NCBI RefSeq assembly: GCF_021462265.1 | Contig: NZ_JAJONF010000007.1 | Coordinates: 186,001 to 250,000 of the forward strand | Reading direction: 5' to 3' | DNA from: Streptomyces shenzhenensis | GTDB taxonomy: Bacteria > Actinomycetota > Actinomycetes > Streptomycetales > Streptomycetaceae | DNA length: 64,000 nucleotides | Shown: piece by piece, positions 8,561-18,540 of the stretch | Position numbering within the stretch: position 1 is the stretch's first letter | Layout: every line of letters starts with the position of its first letter | Notes under the pieces: generated by a model | Seen by the model: the letters and a program-made list of their open reading frames with translations, nothing else | What the model was told of the DNA's origin: nothing | The model's database searches: none | Position numbers and translations under genes: made by a program

Positions 8561-8585
8561 ACCGCCGCCCCGTCAGGACGGCGGT
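8561..8585 (-). terminator. Hairpin terminator of the presumed immunity gene
   Basis: ACCGCCG (8561-8567) pairs with CGGCGGT (8579-8585), just past the stop of the minus-strand gene that begins at 8848. Convergent transcripts would each meet a hairpin in this 70-bp gap. Confidence 0.5.
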
Positions 8586-8587
8586 GC

Positions 8588-8848
8588 TTACTGGACCATG
8601 AGCGGGCCGATGACCGCGTCCAACTCCGCGTCCGTGAGGGGGCCGCCGGTGCCCAGGCCCTCCCAGCGTTCCATTTCCCGGAGGCGTTCCACCGGGACGT
8701 GGTAGGCGCTGAAGAAGTGGACCATGAGCTGGAAGACCTTGAAGTCGTCCCCCATCTCCCGCATCACCCAGCGCGCGGCCTCGGAGGCCGGGCGGCCCTC
8801 CTCGCCGAGCCGGCGCAGGCCGGCCACGATCGCCGTTCGGTCGGTCAC
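8588..8848 (-). CDS. Small acidic protein, presumed immunity partner of the upstream toxin fragment
   Basis: This 86-aa, acidic, mostly helical protein runs from VTDRTAIVAGLRRLGEEGRP through REMGDDFKVFQLMVHFFSAY to TDAELDAVIGPLMVQ. GTG 8848 overlaps the stop of the upstream frame in GTGA, so it is translationally coupled to it. Downstream placement, small size, acidity and coupling to a polymorphic-toxin C-terminal tip are how immunity proteins are usually encoded. No specific family is recognised, so immunity is inference from context. Because the toxin tip appears detached from its delivery part, this gene may now act as an orphan immunity protein. Confidence 0.6.
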   Translation of the reverse strand: MTDRTAIVAGLRRLGEEGRPASEAARWVMREMGDDFKVFQLMVHFFSAYHVPVERLREMERWEGLGTGGPLTDAELDAVIGPLMVQ

Positions 8849-9294
8849 TTCCTGAACACCACCTTCGCCGCTGTGTACTCGCCGGGCGAGCCGACGGTCT
8901 CCTCGATGGTCACCTTGGTGAAACCGTACTTCGCGGCCATCTTTCCGGTGAACGTCGCACGGGCGGCGTCCTCCGGGGTGTCGTAGATCTCGAAGTACCC
9001 ACCACAGGTGTTGTGCACCAGCACGTCGAGGTCGGTCGCGTAGCAGGTGTGGTCGGTCTCCACCTCGAAGTTCGTCCGCAGCGGCACCGTGGATACCCCG
9101 CCGCGGATTCTGCTGCACAGCCGGCAGCTCGACAGGAGCCGCTCTGCCGCCGTTGAGGTGTCACCCCGCCGCCTGGCGATCTCCACTGCGCGAGCCCCGT
9201 GGCGTTGTTGGTGTACGACCCCGGCGAAAGTCGCGCCGGCTCCCGCGATGACGCCTGCCAAGCCGATCAGCGCGCCCCACGCTGATGAATCCGT
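8845..9294 (-). pseudogene. Remnant of a polymorphic toxin C-terminal tip joined to a membrane-protein fragment
   Basis: The frame ends with about 72 residues (from nt 9063) that begin VETDHTCYATDLDVLVHNTC. This is the HINT/pretoxin boundary typical of polymorphic toxins (DLxVLVHNxC). A compact toxin-sized domain follows (YFEIYDTPEDAARATFTGKM to YTAAKVVFRK). Upstream in the same frame, nt 9118-9294 encodes a transmembrane segment (WGALIGLAGVIAGAGATFAG) and basic residues unlike the rest of a HINT toxin. Neither part has a credible start codon with a ribosome binding site. I read this as a fusion of leftovers: a displaced toxin tip next to its immunity gene. The toxin activity class is not recognisable. 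Confidence 0.55.
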
Positions 9295-9739
9295 GGTGAG
9301 GACGGTCGCAGGCCGGAAGGGCAGGAGGTGCGGCTTCCGAGGCGTTGATTCGATGCCGCTCAGGATTTGCTGACGTCCATCGATGTTCCCGTCGCGCGAC
9401 TCGACGACCCCTCTGCGGAGCAGGCGGCAGACGCGGAGCCGGCGCTCGCCGGATGCTGTCCCGCTCCTTTCGTCCGTGCTTCCACGTCGCGGGCGCGAGT
9501 AGCCCCGGCTCAGGTTGGCTCCTGGACCGTCCCCGGGCCGTCCGGGGCGCTTCCCGAGGGCACGCAACGGCGACCGAAAGTGACAGACGAGTCACCGTCG
9601 ACAGGCGAGTCACCGCCGCCAGCGGTGAAACCGCAGGTCACAGCCCTCCAACCAAACGGGTTAACACCCAAGGCTGGACGTCAGGCAAGATGGGGTGTAT
9701 CTGCCCACTGCCAGATTTCAAGATGCCGGACGGTTTCTC
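9295..9739. other. Non-coding stretch upstream of ettA
   Basis: No gene is supported in these 445 bases. Two GAGTCACCG copies at about 9589 and 9608 form a short direct repeat. The last 100 bases are relatively AT-rich and should hold the ettA promoter. No consensus -35/-10 pair is convincing. Confidence 0.4.
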
Positions 9740-11404
<1,665 letters not shown>

Positions 11405-11410
11405 TCGGTC

Positions 11411-11824
11411 TTGCGTCATCTCTACCGCTGCCCCCTGCGCTGGTCCGACATGGACGCGTACGGCCATGTCAACAACGTGGTCTTCATCCGCTACCTGGAG
11501 GAAGCCCGCATCGACTTCCTGTTCCGCCCGGACAAGGAGTTCAAGCAGGGGTCCGTGGTGGCGCGCCACGAGATCGACTACAAGCGGCAGCTCGTCCACC
11601 GGCACCACCCGGTCGACATCGAGCTGTGGATCACCGAGATCAGGGCCGCGTCCTTCACCATCACCTATGAGGTGAAGGACGACGACCTGGTCTACGTGCG
11701 GGCCTCCACGGTGGTCGTGCCGTTCGACTTCGAGGCCGGCCGGCCGCGCCGGATCACCGCCGAGGAGCGGGACTTCCTGGAGGAGTACCGCGACGACGAC
11801 AAGGAGGAGGCCGTCGCCGCATGA
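11411..11824 (+). CDS. Acyl-CoA thioesterase, 4-hydroxybenzoyl-CoA thioesterase (hotdog) family
   Basis: This 137-aa hotdog-fold protein has the family signature RWSDMDAYGHVNNVVFIRYLEEAR, with the conserved Asp and the GHVNN turn. It should hydrolyse acyl-CoA esters; the substrate cannot be told from sequence. Translation starts at TTG 11411, seven bases after the ettA stop, so it is probably co-transcribed with ettA. Its stop overlaps the next gene in ATGA. Confidence 0.88.
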   Translation: MRHLYRCPLRWSDMDAYGHVNNVVFIRYLEEARIDFLFRPDKEFKQGSVVARHEIDYKRQLVHRHHPVDIELWITEIRAASFTITYEVKDDDLVYVRASTVVVPFDFEAGRPRRITAEERDFLEEYRDDDKEEAVAA

Positions 11825-12489
11825 CGGTGCTCCACCTCGCTGACGACGGGGAGGCGGCGGATCTCGCGGCCTTCCTGTCCCGGCTGCTCCACTACGACCG
11901 CTCGGCCGCGGTGCGGCTCCAGGCGGCCGGTACCGCGCTCGCCGTCTTCGGGCGGCCGCCGTCCTTCGAGGTGCTGGCGATCCGCGCGGTACGGCTCGCC
12001 AAGCCGTACGAGGACGGCCTGGACGTCACACTCGACGTGACCGTGTCGGCGGGGGAGCTGCTGGAGTCGGTGGACGAGCGGGCCGCCACGGCCGCCGTAC
12101 CGAAGCCGGTGACCGGCCCGCCGTGGGCCGGGGTGCTCCCGCCGCGGGGCGGCTGGCAGGCCGAGCCGGGACTGCCCGCGCCGCACGCACTGCGGGCCAT
12201 GGTCGCCGCCGCGGTCGGTGAGTTCCGGTCCCGTACCGAGGAACTGGCCCCGGACGGCCGTACCCGGGCCGAACTCGACCGGATCGGGCGGGACATCTGG
12301 TCCCGGACGGTCGGCTCCACCCCGCTGCCGGTCCGGGCCGTCCACGCTGCGCAGGCACTGGGCTTCCTGCGACCGAGCGACGAGGCCGTGCTGTTCTCGG
12401 CGGGGGCGTGGCTGCGGCTGCGGACGCCGTTCGGGTCGATCGCCGTACGACGGGCGGGACTCGGGGCCCTGGACGTCAGCGTCCGCTGA
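11821..12489 (+). CDS. Conserved hypothetical protein coupled to the thioesterase
   Basis: This 222-aa soluble protein has no recognised domain. It starts TVLHLADDGEAADLAAFLSRLLHYDRSAAVRLQAAG, has a Pro/Gly-rich middle (PVTGPPWAGVLPPRGGW) and ends with RLRTPFGSIAVRRAGLGALDVSVR. ATG 11821 overlaps the thioesterase stop by 4 bp, so the proteins are made together. It ends 14 bp from the convergent glbO gene. No function is assigned. Confidence 0.8.
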   Translation: MTVLHLADDGEAADLAAFLSRLLHYDRSAAVRLQAAGTALAVFGRPPSFEVLAIRAVRLAKPYEDGLDVTLDVTVSAGELLESVDERAATAAVPKPVTGPPWAGVLPPRGGWQAEPGLPAPHALRAMVAAAVGEFRSRTEELAPDGRTRAELDRIGRDIWSRTVGSTPLPVRAVHAAQALGFLRPSDEAVLFSAGAWLRLRTPFGSIAVRRAGLGALDVSVR

Positions 12490-12502
12490 GCGCCGACGGC
12501 GG

Positions 12503-12907
12503 TCAGTCAGGGGTGTTGATCATCGAGGCGGCCGCGTAGGTGAGGTAGTTCCAGAGCTGTTCGCGGTGCACGTCGGTCAGGCCGAGCTCGTCCACGGCCA
12601 CCCGCATGTGCCGCAGCCAGGCGTCGTGCGCCGCCCGGTCCACGGTGAACGGCGCGTGCCGCATCCGCAGCCGGGGGTGGCCGCGGTTGTCGCTGTACGT
12701 CGTGGGACCGCCCCAGTACTGGATGAGGAACAGGGTGAGCCGCTCCTCGGCCGGTCCCAGGTCCTCCTCCGGGTACATCGCACGCAGGACCGGGTCCTCG
12801 GCGACGCCCTCGTAGAAACGGTGGACCAGCCGGCGGAAGGTCTCCTCCCCGCCGACCTGCTCGTAGAAGGTCTTCTCCTGCAGCGTGCCGCGCCGAATCT
12901 CTCTCAC
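12503..12907 (-). CDS. glbO: Group II truncated hemoglobin (trHbO)
   Basis: This 134-aa 2-on-2 globin reads [22 protein letters not shown] (helix B Tyr), [25 protein letters not shown], then [13 protein letters not shown], which holds the proximal His. The Trp at G8 (DAWLRHM) is the group II marker. It binds O2 with high affinity; roles in oxygen or redox handling are proposed for mycobacterial GlbO. GTG 12907 is the start, and the ribosome binding site is weak. It is transcribed divergently from the methyltransferase gene across an 84-bp gap. Confidence 0.93.
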   Translation of the reverse strand: MREIRRGTLQEKTFYEQVGGEETFRRLVHRFYEGVAEDPVLRAMYPEEDLGPAEERLTLFLIQYWGGPTTYSDNRGHPRLRMRHAPFTVDRAAHDAWLRHMRVAVDELGLTDVHREQLWNYLTYAAASMINTPD

Positions 12908-12991
12908 CCGTACATGGTCTCAGACGGGGCGGCCCAGGACTCAAGGCCTAGGACCCCGGGCAGCGGTACGGCACGCGCCTAGGGTGGAGAC

Positions 12992-13966
12992 ATGGGCGCC
13001 TACGACAGCGGGATCGAGGCCCTCGCGGCCATGGCACGGGCCGCGCTGGTGCGGGAGATCGACGCCGAGGGGGTCTGGGCGGCGGAGCCGGTGTGGCGGG
13101 AGGCGTTCGCACAGGTGCCGCGGCACCTGTTCGTTCCCTATTACTACGTCGCCGGGGCGCGCGGCTACGAGCGCCGATGGGGCGAGAGCCCGGATCCGGC
13201 GGCCCGGGAACGGTGGGTGCGCGGCGCCTACGAGGACGTACCACTGGCCACCCGGCTGCGCGACGGCGAGCTGATCTCCTCCAGCAGCCAGCCCTCGCTG
13301 ATGGCACGGATGCTGGTCGCGCTGCGGGTGGCCGACGGCGACCGGGTGCTTGAGATCGGCGCGGGGACCGGCTACAACGCGGCACTGCTGGCGCGTCGGC
13401 TGGGCGACGACGACCTGGTCACCACCGTCGACCTGGAGCCGGAGATCACCGAGTCCGCGCGGCGCCACCTGGCCGCGGCGGGGTACCGGCCGGCCGTGGT
13501 CACGGGGGACGGCGCGCGCGGGGTGCCGGACCGGGCGCCCTACGACCGGATCATCGCAACGTGTGCGCTGCCGAACGTGCCGCGGGCGTGGGTCGCGCAG
13601 TGCACGGAGGGGGCGCGGATCCTGACGCCGGTGGCCACGGGGCTGCTGGCGCTGACCGTGCGGGGCGGAGGGCGCGCCGAGGGGAGGTTCCTGCCGTCCC
13701 CGGCGTTCTTCGTGCCGTTGCGGGGCGTGACGAGGGCGGGGCTGGGAGATCTGGACGGGGTGCCGTCCCGGGCCGTTGAGGACGAGCTGTTCCAGTTCCT
13801 GGTCGAGCTGACCCGGGGGGTGCTCAGTCCACGGGAGGCGTACGAGGTGTGGGCGCGGGAGGGCAGGCCCGGGCGGGAGCGGTTCGGGGTGAGCGTCGAG
13901 AAGGACCGGGAGTGGGCGTGGCTGGACGACCGGGAGGGGCCGTCTGTCTGGCCTCTCCCGGTGTGA
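12992..13966 (+). CDS. Protein-L-isoaspartate O-methyltransferase-like protein
   Basis: This 324-aa protein has a PCMT-family SAM-dependent methyltransferase domain. Pre-motif VPRHLFVPYYY and QPSLMARMLVAL are followed by motif I VLEIGAGTGYNAALLARRLG (about 119) and YDRIIATCALPNVPRAWVAQ. The extra C-terminal region of about 100 aa (from FVPLRGVTR to WPLPV) is longer than housekeeping PCMT. Such enlarged versions are common in Streptomyces, and some act on peptides. The substrate is unknown. ATG 12992 has GGAGAC just upstream, and TAGGGT at 12980-12985 is positioned like a -10 box that would give a near-leaderless mRNA. Confidence 0.8.
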   Translation: MGAYDSGIEALAAMARAALVREIDAEGVWAAEPVWREAFAQVPRHLFVPYYYVAGARGYERRWGESPDPAARERWVRGAYEDVPLATRLRDGELISSSSQPSLMARMLVALRVADGDRVLEIGAGTGYNAALLARRLGDDDLVTTVDLEPEITESARRHLAAAGYRPAVVTGDGARGVPDRAPYDRIIATCALPNVPRAWVAQCTEGARILTPVATGLLALTVRGGGRAEGRFLPSPAFFVPLRGVTRAGLGDLDGVPSRAVEDELFQFLVELTRGVLSPREAYEVWAREGRPGRERFGVSVEKDREWAWLDDREGPSVWPLPV

Positions 13967-13981
13967 ACGGTGTGCTGCGCC

Positions 13982-15535
13982 TCAGCCCCGTCGGACGGTG
14001 ATCGTCGTCCAGGCCCCGACGTGCACCCGGTCCCCGTCCTGCAGCGGTACCGGGACGAACGGCTGGATCGGCTCCTCGCCGCCGTTGACCGTGGTCCCGT
14101 TGGTCGAGTTCTGGTCGACGACCGCCCAGCTGCCGTCCGGCTGCTGGACCAGGACCGCGTGCTGGTGGGAGACGCCCGGGTCCTCCGGCGGCACCGACAG
14201 GTCGATGTCGGGGGTGTCGCCGGTGGAGTGCCGGCGGCGGCCGATGGTGACCTGGTTGCCGGTGAGCGTGCGCTGCTGCTCGGGGGAGTACGCCGGCAGG
14301 TTGAGGCCGGCCGCCTCCGGACCCGAGCGCTGCATCATCGCCATGAAGTACTCGCGGTCCGGGCCGATCGTCGCCGTCCAGGTCGCCGGAGCCTGCGGGG
14401 CCTGGGGGAAGGCGGGACCGGGCGGGGCCTGGGTGGAGCCGGGCTGCGGGTAGCCGTAACCGCCGGGGCGGGCGGGTGCGCCGGGGCCGGCGGCCTGCCC
14501 CGGAGGGGAGATCACCCAGTCGTCGTCCCGGCCGCCGAAGGACGGTCCGGCCGGCGGCCGGGTCTCCTGCGGGAAGGCGGGCGGCGCGGTCGGCGCCGAC
14601 TGCTGGAAGGCTCCGGGTGCGCCACCGCTGGTCGGGCCGGGGCCGGCGGGCGGCCGGGACGGGTCCGAGCCGCCGAACGGACCGGCGGCGGGGCCGCCGG
14701 ACGGATCACGGGTGTAGGGACCGGAGGCCTGGCCGGCACCGGGAGGGGCGCCGAAAGCGGACGCGCCGCCGGCGTTCTGGCCCGGGGCACCGCCGTACGG
14801 CGGAGGCGGAGGCGGCGCGGAGGGACCGCGCTCACCACCGAAGGGCGCGGGAGCGGACTGGCCGCGGTCGCCGCCGAAGGCGGGCGGGCCGGACTGCTGG
14901 CCACGGTCGCCGCCGCCGAACGCCGGAGGGCCGGACTGCTGGCTACGCTCGCCGCCGCCGAACCCCGGAGGGCCGGGCTGGCCGGGCTGGCCGGGGCGTC
15001 CGCGGTCGCCGCCGCCGAACGCGGACTGGCCGCCGCCGCGCTCGCCCGCGAACGGTGTCGGGCCCGAGGGCTCGCTGCCGAAGGACGGGATCGGCTCGGC
15101 CGGGCGGTTCATCTGCGAGGGGCGCGAACCCTGGTACTCGTACGAGTCGCCGCCGCCGAACGACGGCGGGGCCGGCGGCCGGAAGGTGGGCGCGGCCGGG
15201 CCGCCGCCCGCTGGCGGGCGCGGGGCGGCCGGGGTGTACGAGGTGGCCGTGTTGGTCAGGAAGTTCCACCGGCACTCCTCGCAGAACGGCGCACCGCCCT
15301 CACGGGGCGTACGGCACTGCGGGCACAGCTCCGGCTCGGCCCCGTTCGGCACGGCCGACAGATGGCGGCCACCGCCCATCGGGGCGCCGGCCGGGGCGCC
15401 GGGCGCGGGCGGCGGGAAGCCGTAGCCGCCGGCGGTCGGCGGGGGCGGCGGAGGTACGGCACCGGCCATGCGGTGACCGCACACCTCGCACCAGTCGTCG
15501 GAACCCGACTGGTGTCCGTTCGGGCAGGTCGGCAT
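13982..15535 (-). CDS. FHA-domain protein with N-terminal zinc ribbon and Gly/Pro-rich linker
   Basis: This 517-aa protein starts with a short zinc ribbon (MPTCPNGHQSGSDDWCEVCGH) and a second CPQCRTPREG/CEECRW pair near residues 70-90. A low-complexity linker of about 300 aa (100-400) is built from repeats such as GGGDRGQQSGPPAFGG. A C-terminal FHA domain (420-517) has VTIGRRRHS, GVSHQHAVL and QNSTNGTTVNG, the phosphothreonine-binding loops. FHA domains read Ser/Thr-kinase output. The downstream order VWA, PP2C, PknG suggests this protein is a phospho-dependent partner in that block. It is the last gene of the minus-strand block and ends 16 bp from the convergent methyltransferase gene. Confidence 0.88.
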   Translation of the reverse strand: MPTCPNGHQSGSDDWCEVCGHRMAGAVPPPPPPTAGGYGFPPPAPGAPAGAPMGGGRHLSAVPNGAEPELCPQCRTPREGGAPFCEECRWNFLTNTATSYTPAAPRPPAGGGPAAPTFRPPAPPSFGGGDSYEYQGSRPSQMNRPAEPIPSFGSEPSGPTPFAGERGGGQSAFGGGDRGRPGQPGQPGPPGFGGGERSQQSGPPAFGGGDRGQQSGPPAFGGDRGQSAPAPFGGERGPSAPPPPPPYGGAPGQNAGGASAFGAPPGAGQASGPYTRDPSGGPAAGPFGGSDPSRPPAGPGPTSGGAPGAFQQSAPTAPPAFPQETRPPAGPSFGGRDDDWVISPPGQAAGPGAPARPGGYGYPQPGSTQAPPGPAFPQAPQAPATWTATIGPDREYFMAMMQRSGPEAAGLNLPAYSPEQQRTLTGNQVTIGRRRHSTGDTPDIDLSVPPEDPGVSHQHAVLVQQPDGSWAVVDQNSTNGTTVNGGEEPIQPFVPVPLQDGDRVHVGAWTTITVRRG

Positions 15536-15603
15536 GGCGGGCTTCCCTCTCTGTCAGGTTCGTCCTGAGCCTGTCTGGGTGATCCTGCGTGTGGACCGTC
15601 AGG

Positions 15604-16980
15604 TCACTTCTTTACACGAACAGTCTTTGTGGACCGTGTCTCGAGAGTCATCTCGTCGGCCTCCTCGACCTTCGCCTTCAGTCGCACAGTACCTGTCGTG
15701 GCATCGACCACGTCCACCACCTTCGCAAGCAGTTTCGCAGTATCCGCGTTCCCGGAAGCGCTTGCCAACTGAACGGCCCGACCCAGTTTGGCCGTTGCCC
15801 CATCCATATCGCCCGCTTTGCGGAGGTCCAGACCCTGTTGGATGGCCTGAGCCAGTTCGGCCTGCCCCGTGTAGTGGGCGACCTGGGGGTTGAGGGAGGT
15901 CGAGGCGGCCATGTCGTCCGTCCAGACCGCCCTGATCAGCCCCTGTGCGCCGAGGTTCTGGACGCTTCCTCCCCCACTCTCGGCTGCGCTCGAGCGGGAG
16001 GTGCCCCCGGGCTGCGGGACGACCAACGAGACACGCGCGGCGAGCATTTCCTGGCCGAGGCCGGCCGCGGGGACCTCCACACAGACGTGGTAGTCGCGGG
16101 ACTCGTCGCCCCAGGAGCCGGTCGGGTAGTCCCCGGCGCGCGGCCCCGCCTCGGTGCGCCGGCCGGTCAACTCCTCGACGGTGGGCGCCACTTGCTTGAC
16201 GAACTTGATGGTGGTGCCGACCGGGGTCCACAGCCGCAGCGCGACGTCCGCGACCTCCTTGCCCATCGCCGTCTCCATCATCTGCGTGAAGTCGGCGGCC
16301 AGACCCGTGGGGTCGGCGACTATGTCGGCGGTGCCGAGGAGCGCGGAGGCGATCCCTGTGACTTCTTTCACTTCCCAGTCGGTGCCGACCCCGCGCGCGT
16401 CACAGGTGAACCGTCCGGCGCAGGAGTCCAGGGCGGCCTTGAGGTCCTCCGGCGCCTCGTGCTCGTTGCGGCCGTCGGTGAGCAGGATGCCGTGCCGGAT
16501 GGTGACGTCCGCGGAGGACAGGAGACGGTCGGCGAGCCGGAGCCAGGTGCCGATCGCCGTCCCGCCGCCCGCGCTGAGCCTGCGCAGCGCCTGCTTGGCC
16601 TGCTCCCGGGTGGTGCGGTCGGCCACCGCGAGCCGGCCGCCGCCCGGGTAGACCTCCTTGGCGACGTGCGTGCCGCCGATCACCGCGAAGTGGGTGCCAT
16701 CGCGCAGGGTGTCGATGGCGGCCGCCGTGGCGTCCCGGGCGTTGCGCATCTTGGTGGGCGGGTAGTCCATCGAGCCCGAGCAGTCGACCATGACCGCCAC
16801 GCCGGCCGACGGTCCCTGCCCGGGGGCGTACGACGCCCCGGCCGCGGTCCCGACGGTGCCGCCGCCGGTCGCCGTCACCGTGACGATCGCGTTGACCTCG
16901 CGGCCGCCGTCCGGCAGGTACTCGTTCTGGTACACGTCCACCGAGAACTGCGGCACGCTCGACTTCGAGAAATTGGCCAT
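15604..16980 (-). CDS. VWA-domain protein
   Basis: This 458-aa protein has a von Willebrand A domain with the metal-binding MIDAS DCSGSM at residues 66-71, GGGTAIG for the Thr ligand, and ILLTDGRNEH for the second Asp. A beta-rich middle and a helical C-terminal region (AQAIQQGLDLRKAGDMDGATAKLGRA) follow. No signal peptide is seen, so it is cytoplasmic, where VWA proteins act as metal-dependent assembly scaffolds. ATG 16980 has GGAGGGGGAG upstream; a longer frame to 17007 is possible. It lies between the FHA and PP2C genes on the same strand and probably shares their role. Confidence 0.85.
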   Translation of the reverse strand: MANFSKSSVPQFSVDVYQNEYLPDGGREVNAIVTVTATGGGTVGTAAGASYAPGQGPSAGVAVMVDCSGSMDYPPTKMRNARDATAAAIDTLRDGTHFAVIGGTHVAKEVYPGGGRLAVADRTTREQAKQALRRLSAGGGTAIGTWLRLADRLLSSADVTIRHGILLTDGRNEHEAPEDLKAALDSCAGRFTCDARGVGTDWEVKEVTGIASALLGTADIVADPTGLAADFTQMMETAMGKEVADVALRLWTPVGTTIKFVKQVAPTVEELTGRRTEAGPRAGDYPTGSWGDESRDYHVCVEVPAAGLGQEMLAARVSLVVPQPGGTSRSSAAESGGGSVQNLGAQGLIRAVWTDDMAASTSLNPQVAHYTGQAELAQAIQQGLDLRKAGDMDGATAKLGRAVQLASASGNADTAKLLAKVVDVVDATTGTVRLKAKVEEADEMTLETRSTKTVRVKK

Positions 16981-17029
16981 GACTGCTCTGCTCCCCCTCC
17001 ACCCCACGCGTGGTGGGTGCTGACGGTGT

Positions 17030-17053
17030 GCGGACCGGTCCCCTCCGGTCCGC
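17030..17053 (-). terminator. Hairpin between the PP2C and VWA genes
   Basis: GCGGACCGG (17030-17038) pairs perfectly with CCGGTCCGC (17045-17053) around a 6-nt loop. It may reduce read-through within the block. Three CGTACG copies follow at 17065-17100. Confidence 0.5.
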
Positions 17054-17133
17054 CCGTGCTTCCCCGTACGTCTTTCGCCGTACGCCTCGTCCTCGTACGC
17101 CTGTCTCCCGTTTGCGGCCGTTTTGCGGTGGCC

Positions 17134-18537
17134 TCAGGCGGATCCTGCCCCCTGCGGCGGTTCCGGGAACGGCAGCAGCGCCACTGTTACGTTGTCGTGG
17201 CCCCCGCCGTCCAGGGCGTGGCCGACCAGCACCCGGGCCGCGTGCAGCGGCCGCTGGGCCGCGTCGGCGGGCACGACCTCGGACATCTCCTCGGCCGTCT
17301 CCGCGTAGTTCCACAGGCCGTCGGTGCACACCACCACCACACCGGCCCGGTCCGGCTTGAAGGAGGCGGTGTGCGGCTCCAGTTCGTACGCGTCCGCGCC
17401 GAGCCAGCCGGTAATCGCGTGGGCGCGCTCGTCGGCGTACGCCTCGGCCTCGCTCATCAGGCCCGCGGCGACCATCTGCGCCGCCCAGGAGTCGTCCTCG
17501 GTGAGGCGGGCCGACGGCGCGCTCCGGTCCACCGGCACCCAGTAGACGCGGCTGTCGCCCACCCAGCCGACCACCAGCAGGTCCGCAGCCACGACCGAGC
17601 CGACGATCGTGCACGCCGGGGCGTTCTGGTGCGGGGCGTGCTCACGGGCCGAGGGGGGTTCCTCCGTGAGGGCGTTGACCGCCTGGGAGGCGGCGACGAT
17701 CGCGTCGTGCATCGCCTGCTGCGGATGGGTGCCCTGCTCCAGCGCGGCCAGCAGCGACTCGATCGCGGCCCGGGAGGCGGCCATGGAGGCCTCGTCGGGG
17801 CGGGTGGCCGAGGAGACGCCGTCGCAGACGACCGCCACCGAGGCCGGGGTGCCGTCGGGCAGCGCGGTGTGGCCGACGGCGAACGCGTCCTCGTTGCGGT
17901 GGTGGCGCAGCCCGCGGTCGCTGACGGCGGCCACCGGGCCCGCCTCCTGCTCCATGTGGTCGCGTTCGCGGGGCTGGGCGTGCCCGCAGTTCTCGCAGTA
18001 GCCGTCGTCGTCGACCCGGCCCGCGCGGCAGGCCACGCACACCTTGGGCAGCTCGGCGGTCTCACTGTTCTCGGCCGACTCGGCGGTCTCAGTGGAGGAG
18101 GCGGAGGCGGCCACCCGCGGGTCCGGCGCCTGGAGCGGATAGTCCTCGGGCTCCGGCGGCCGGTCGAACCGCACCCCGGAGGCCGGCGACACCGGCGAGC
18201 CGTGCGCCGGTGAACCGTGCGGCGACGGGGAGTCCGGCGAGCCGTGCGCCGGCGTCGACCCCGGCAGCGGCTTTCCGCCCGAGTCGGTGCCGGCCAGGTC
18301 GGTCGGCAGATGCGGGGCAGCGGGTGTGCCGGAGCCCTCCGGCTCGGGCGGTGGCCATTGCACACCCGAGGGTCCCACACCGGGGGCGCCCATGGTGAGG
18401 GTCGGATGGTCCGGCGGCGCGGCGGGCACGGCCGACAGGTCGTACCCGCACGCGCCACAGAACAGGTCACCCGATTCGAGCGGCTCCGCGCAGCTCGGGC
18501 ACTTCGCCGGTGCGGCCTGCTGGGGCATCTGCGACAT
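17134..18537 (-). CDS. PP2C-family Ser/Thr phosphatase with N-terminal zinc ribbons
   Basis: This 467-aa protein has an N-terminal zinc ribbon (CPSC...CGACG, residues about 13-32), a Pro/Ser-rich linker and a second ribbon (CVACRAG...CENCG, near 165-186). A PP2C domain follows from about 205: SDRGLRHHRNEDAF, VAVVCDGVSSATRP, VGWVGDSRVYW, VVVCTDGLW and GGHDNVTVALLP, with all metal-binding Asp residues present. It should dephosphorylate Ser/Thr-phosphoproteins, most simply the targets of PknG encoded directly upstream. ATG 18537 lies 3 bp after the pknG stop, so the kinase and phosphatase are co-translated. TTG 18540 is an alternative start. Confidence 0.92.
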   Translation of the reverse strand: MSQMPQQAAPAKCPSCAEPLESGDLFCGACGYDLSAVPAAPPDHPTLTMGAPGVGPSGVQWPPPEPEGSGTPAAPHLPTDLAGTDSGGKPLPGSTPAHGSPDSPSPHGSPAHGSPVSPASGVRFDRPPEPEDYPLQAPDPRVAASASSTETAESAENSETAELPKVCVACRAGRVDDDGYCENCGHAQPRERDHMEQEAGPVAAVSDRGLRHHRNEDAFAVGHTALPDGTPASVAVVCDGVSSATRPDEASMAASRAAIESLLAALEQGTHPQQAMHDAIVAASQAVNALTEEPPSAREHAPHQNAPACTIVGSVVAADLLVVGWVGDSRVYWVPVDRSAPSARLTEDDSWAAQMVAAGLMSEAEAYADERAHAITGWLGADAYELEPHTASFKPDRAGVVVVCTDGLWNYAETAEEMSEVVPADAAQRPLHAARVLVGHALDGGGHDNVTVALLPFPEPPQGAGSA

Positions 18538-18540
18538 CAA

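Noticed and set aside
12992..13966. Housekeeping pcm gene
   Set aside because: The protein is about 100 residues too long and the neighbours do not fit; it is kept as a PCMT-like methyltransferase.
15589..18213. 874-aa plus-strand frame opposite the VWA and PP2C genes
   Set aside because: Antisense shadow; its composition is codon-complement and the opposing frames have full domain motifs.
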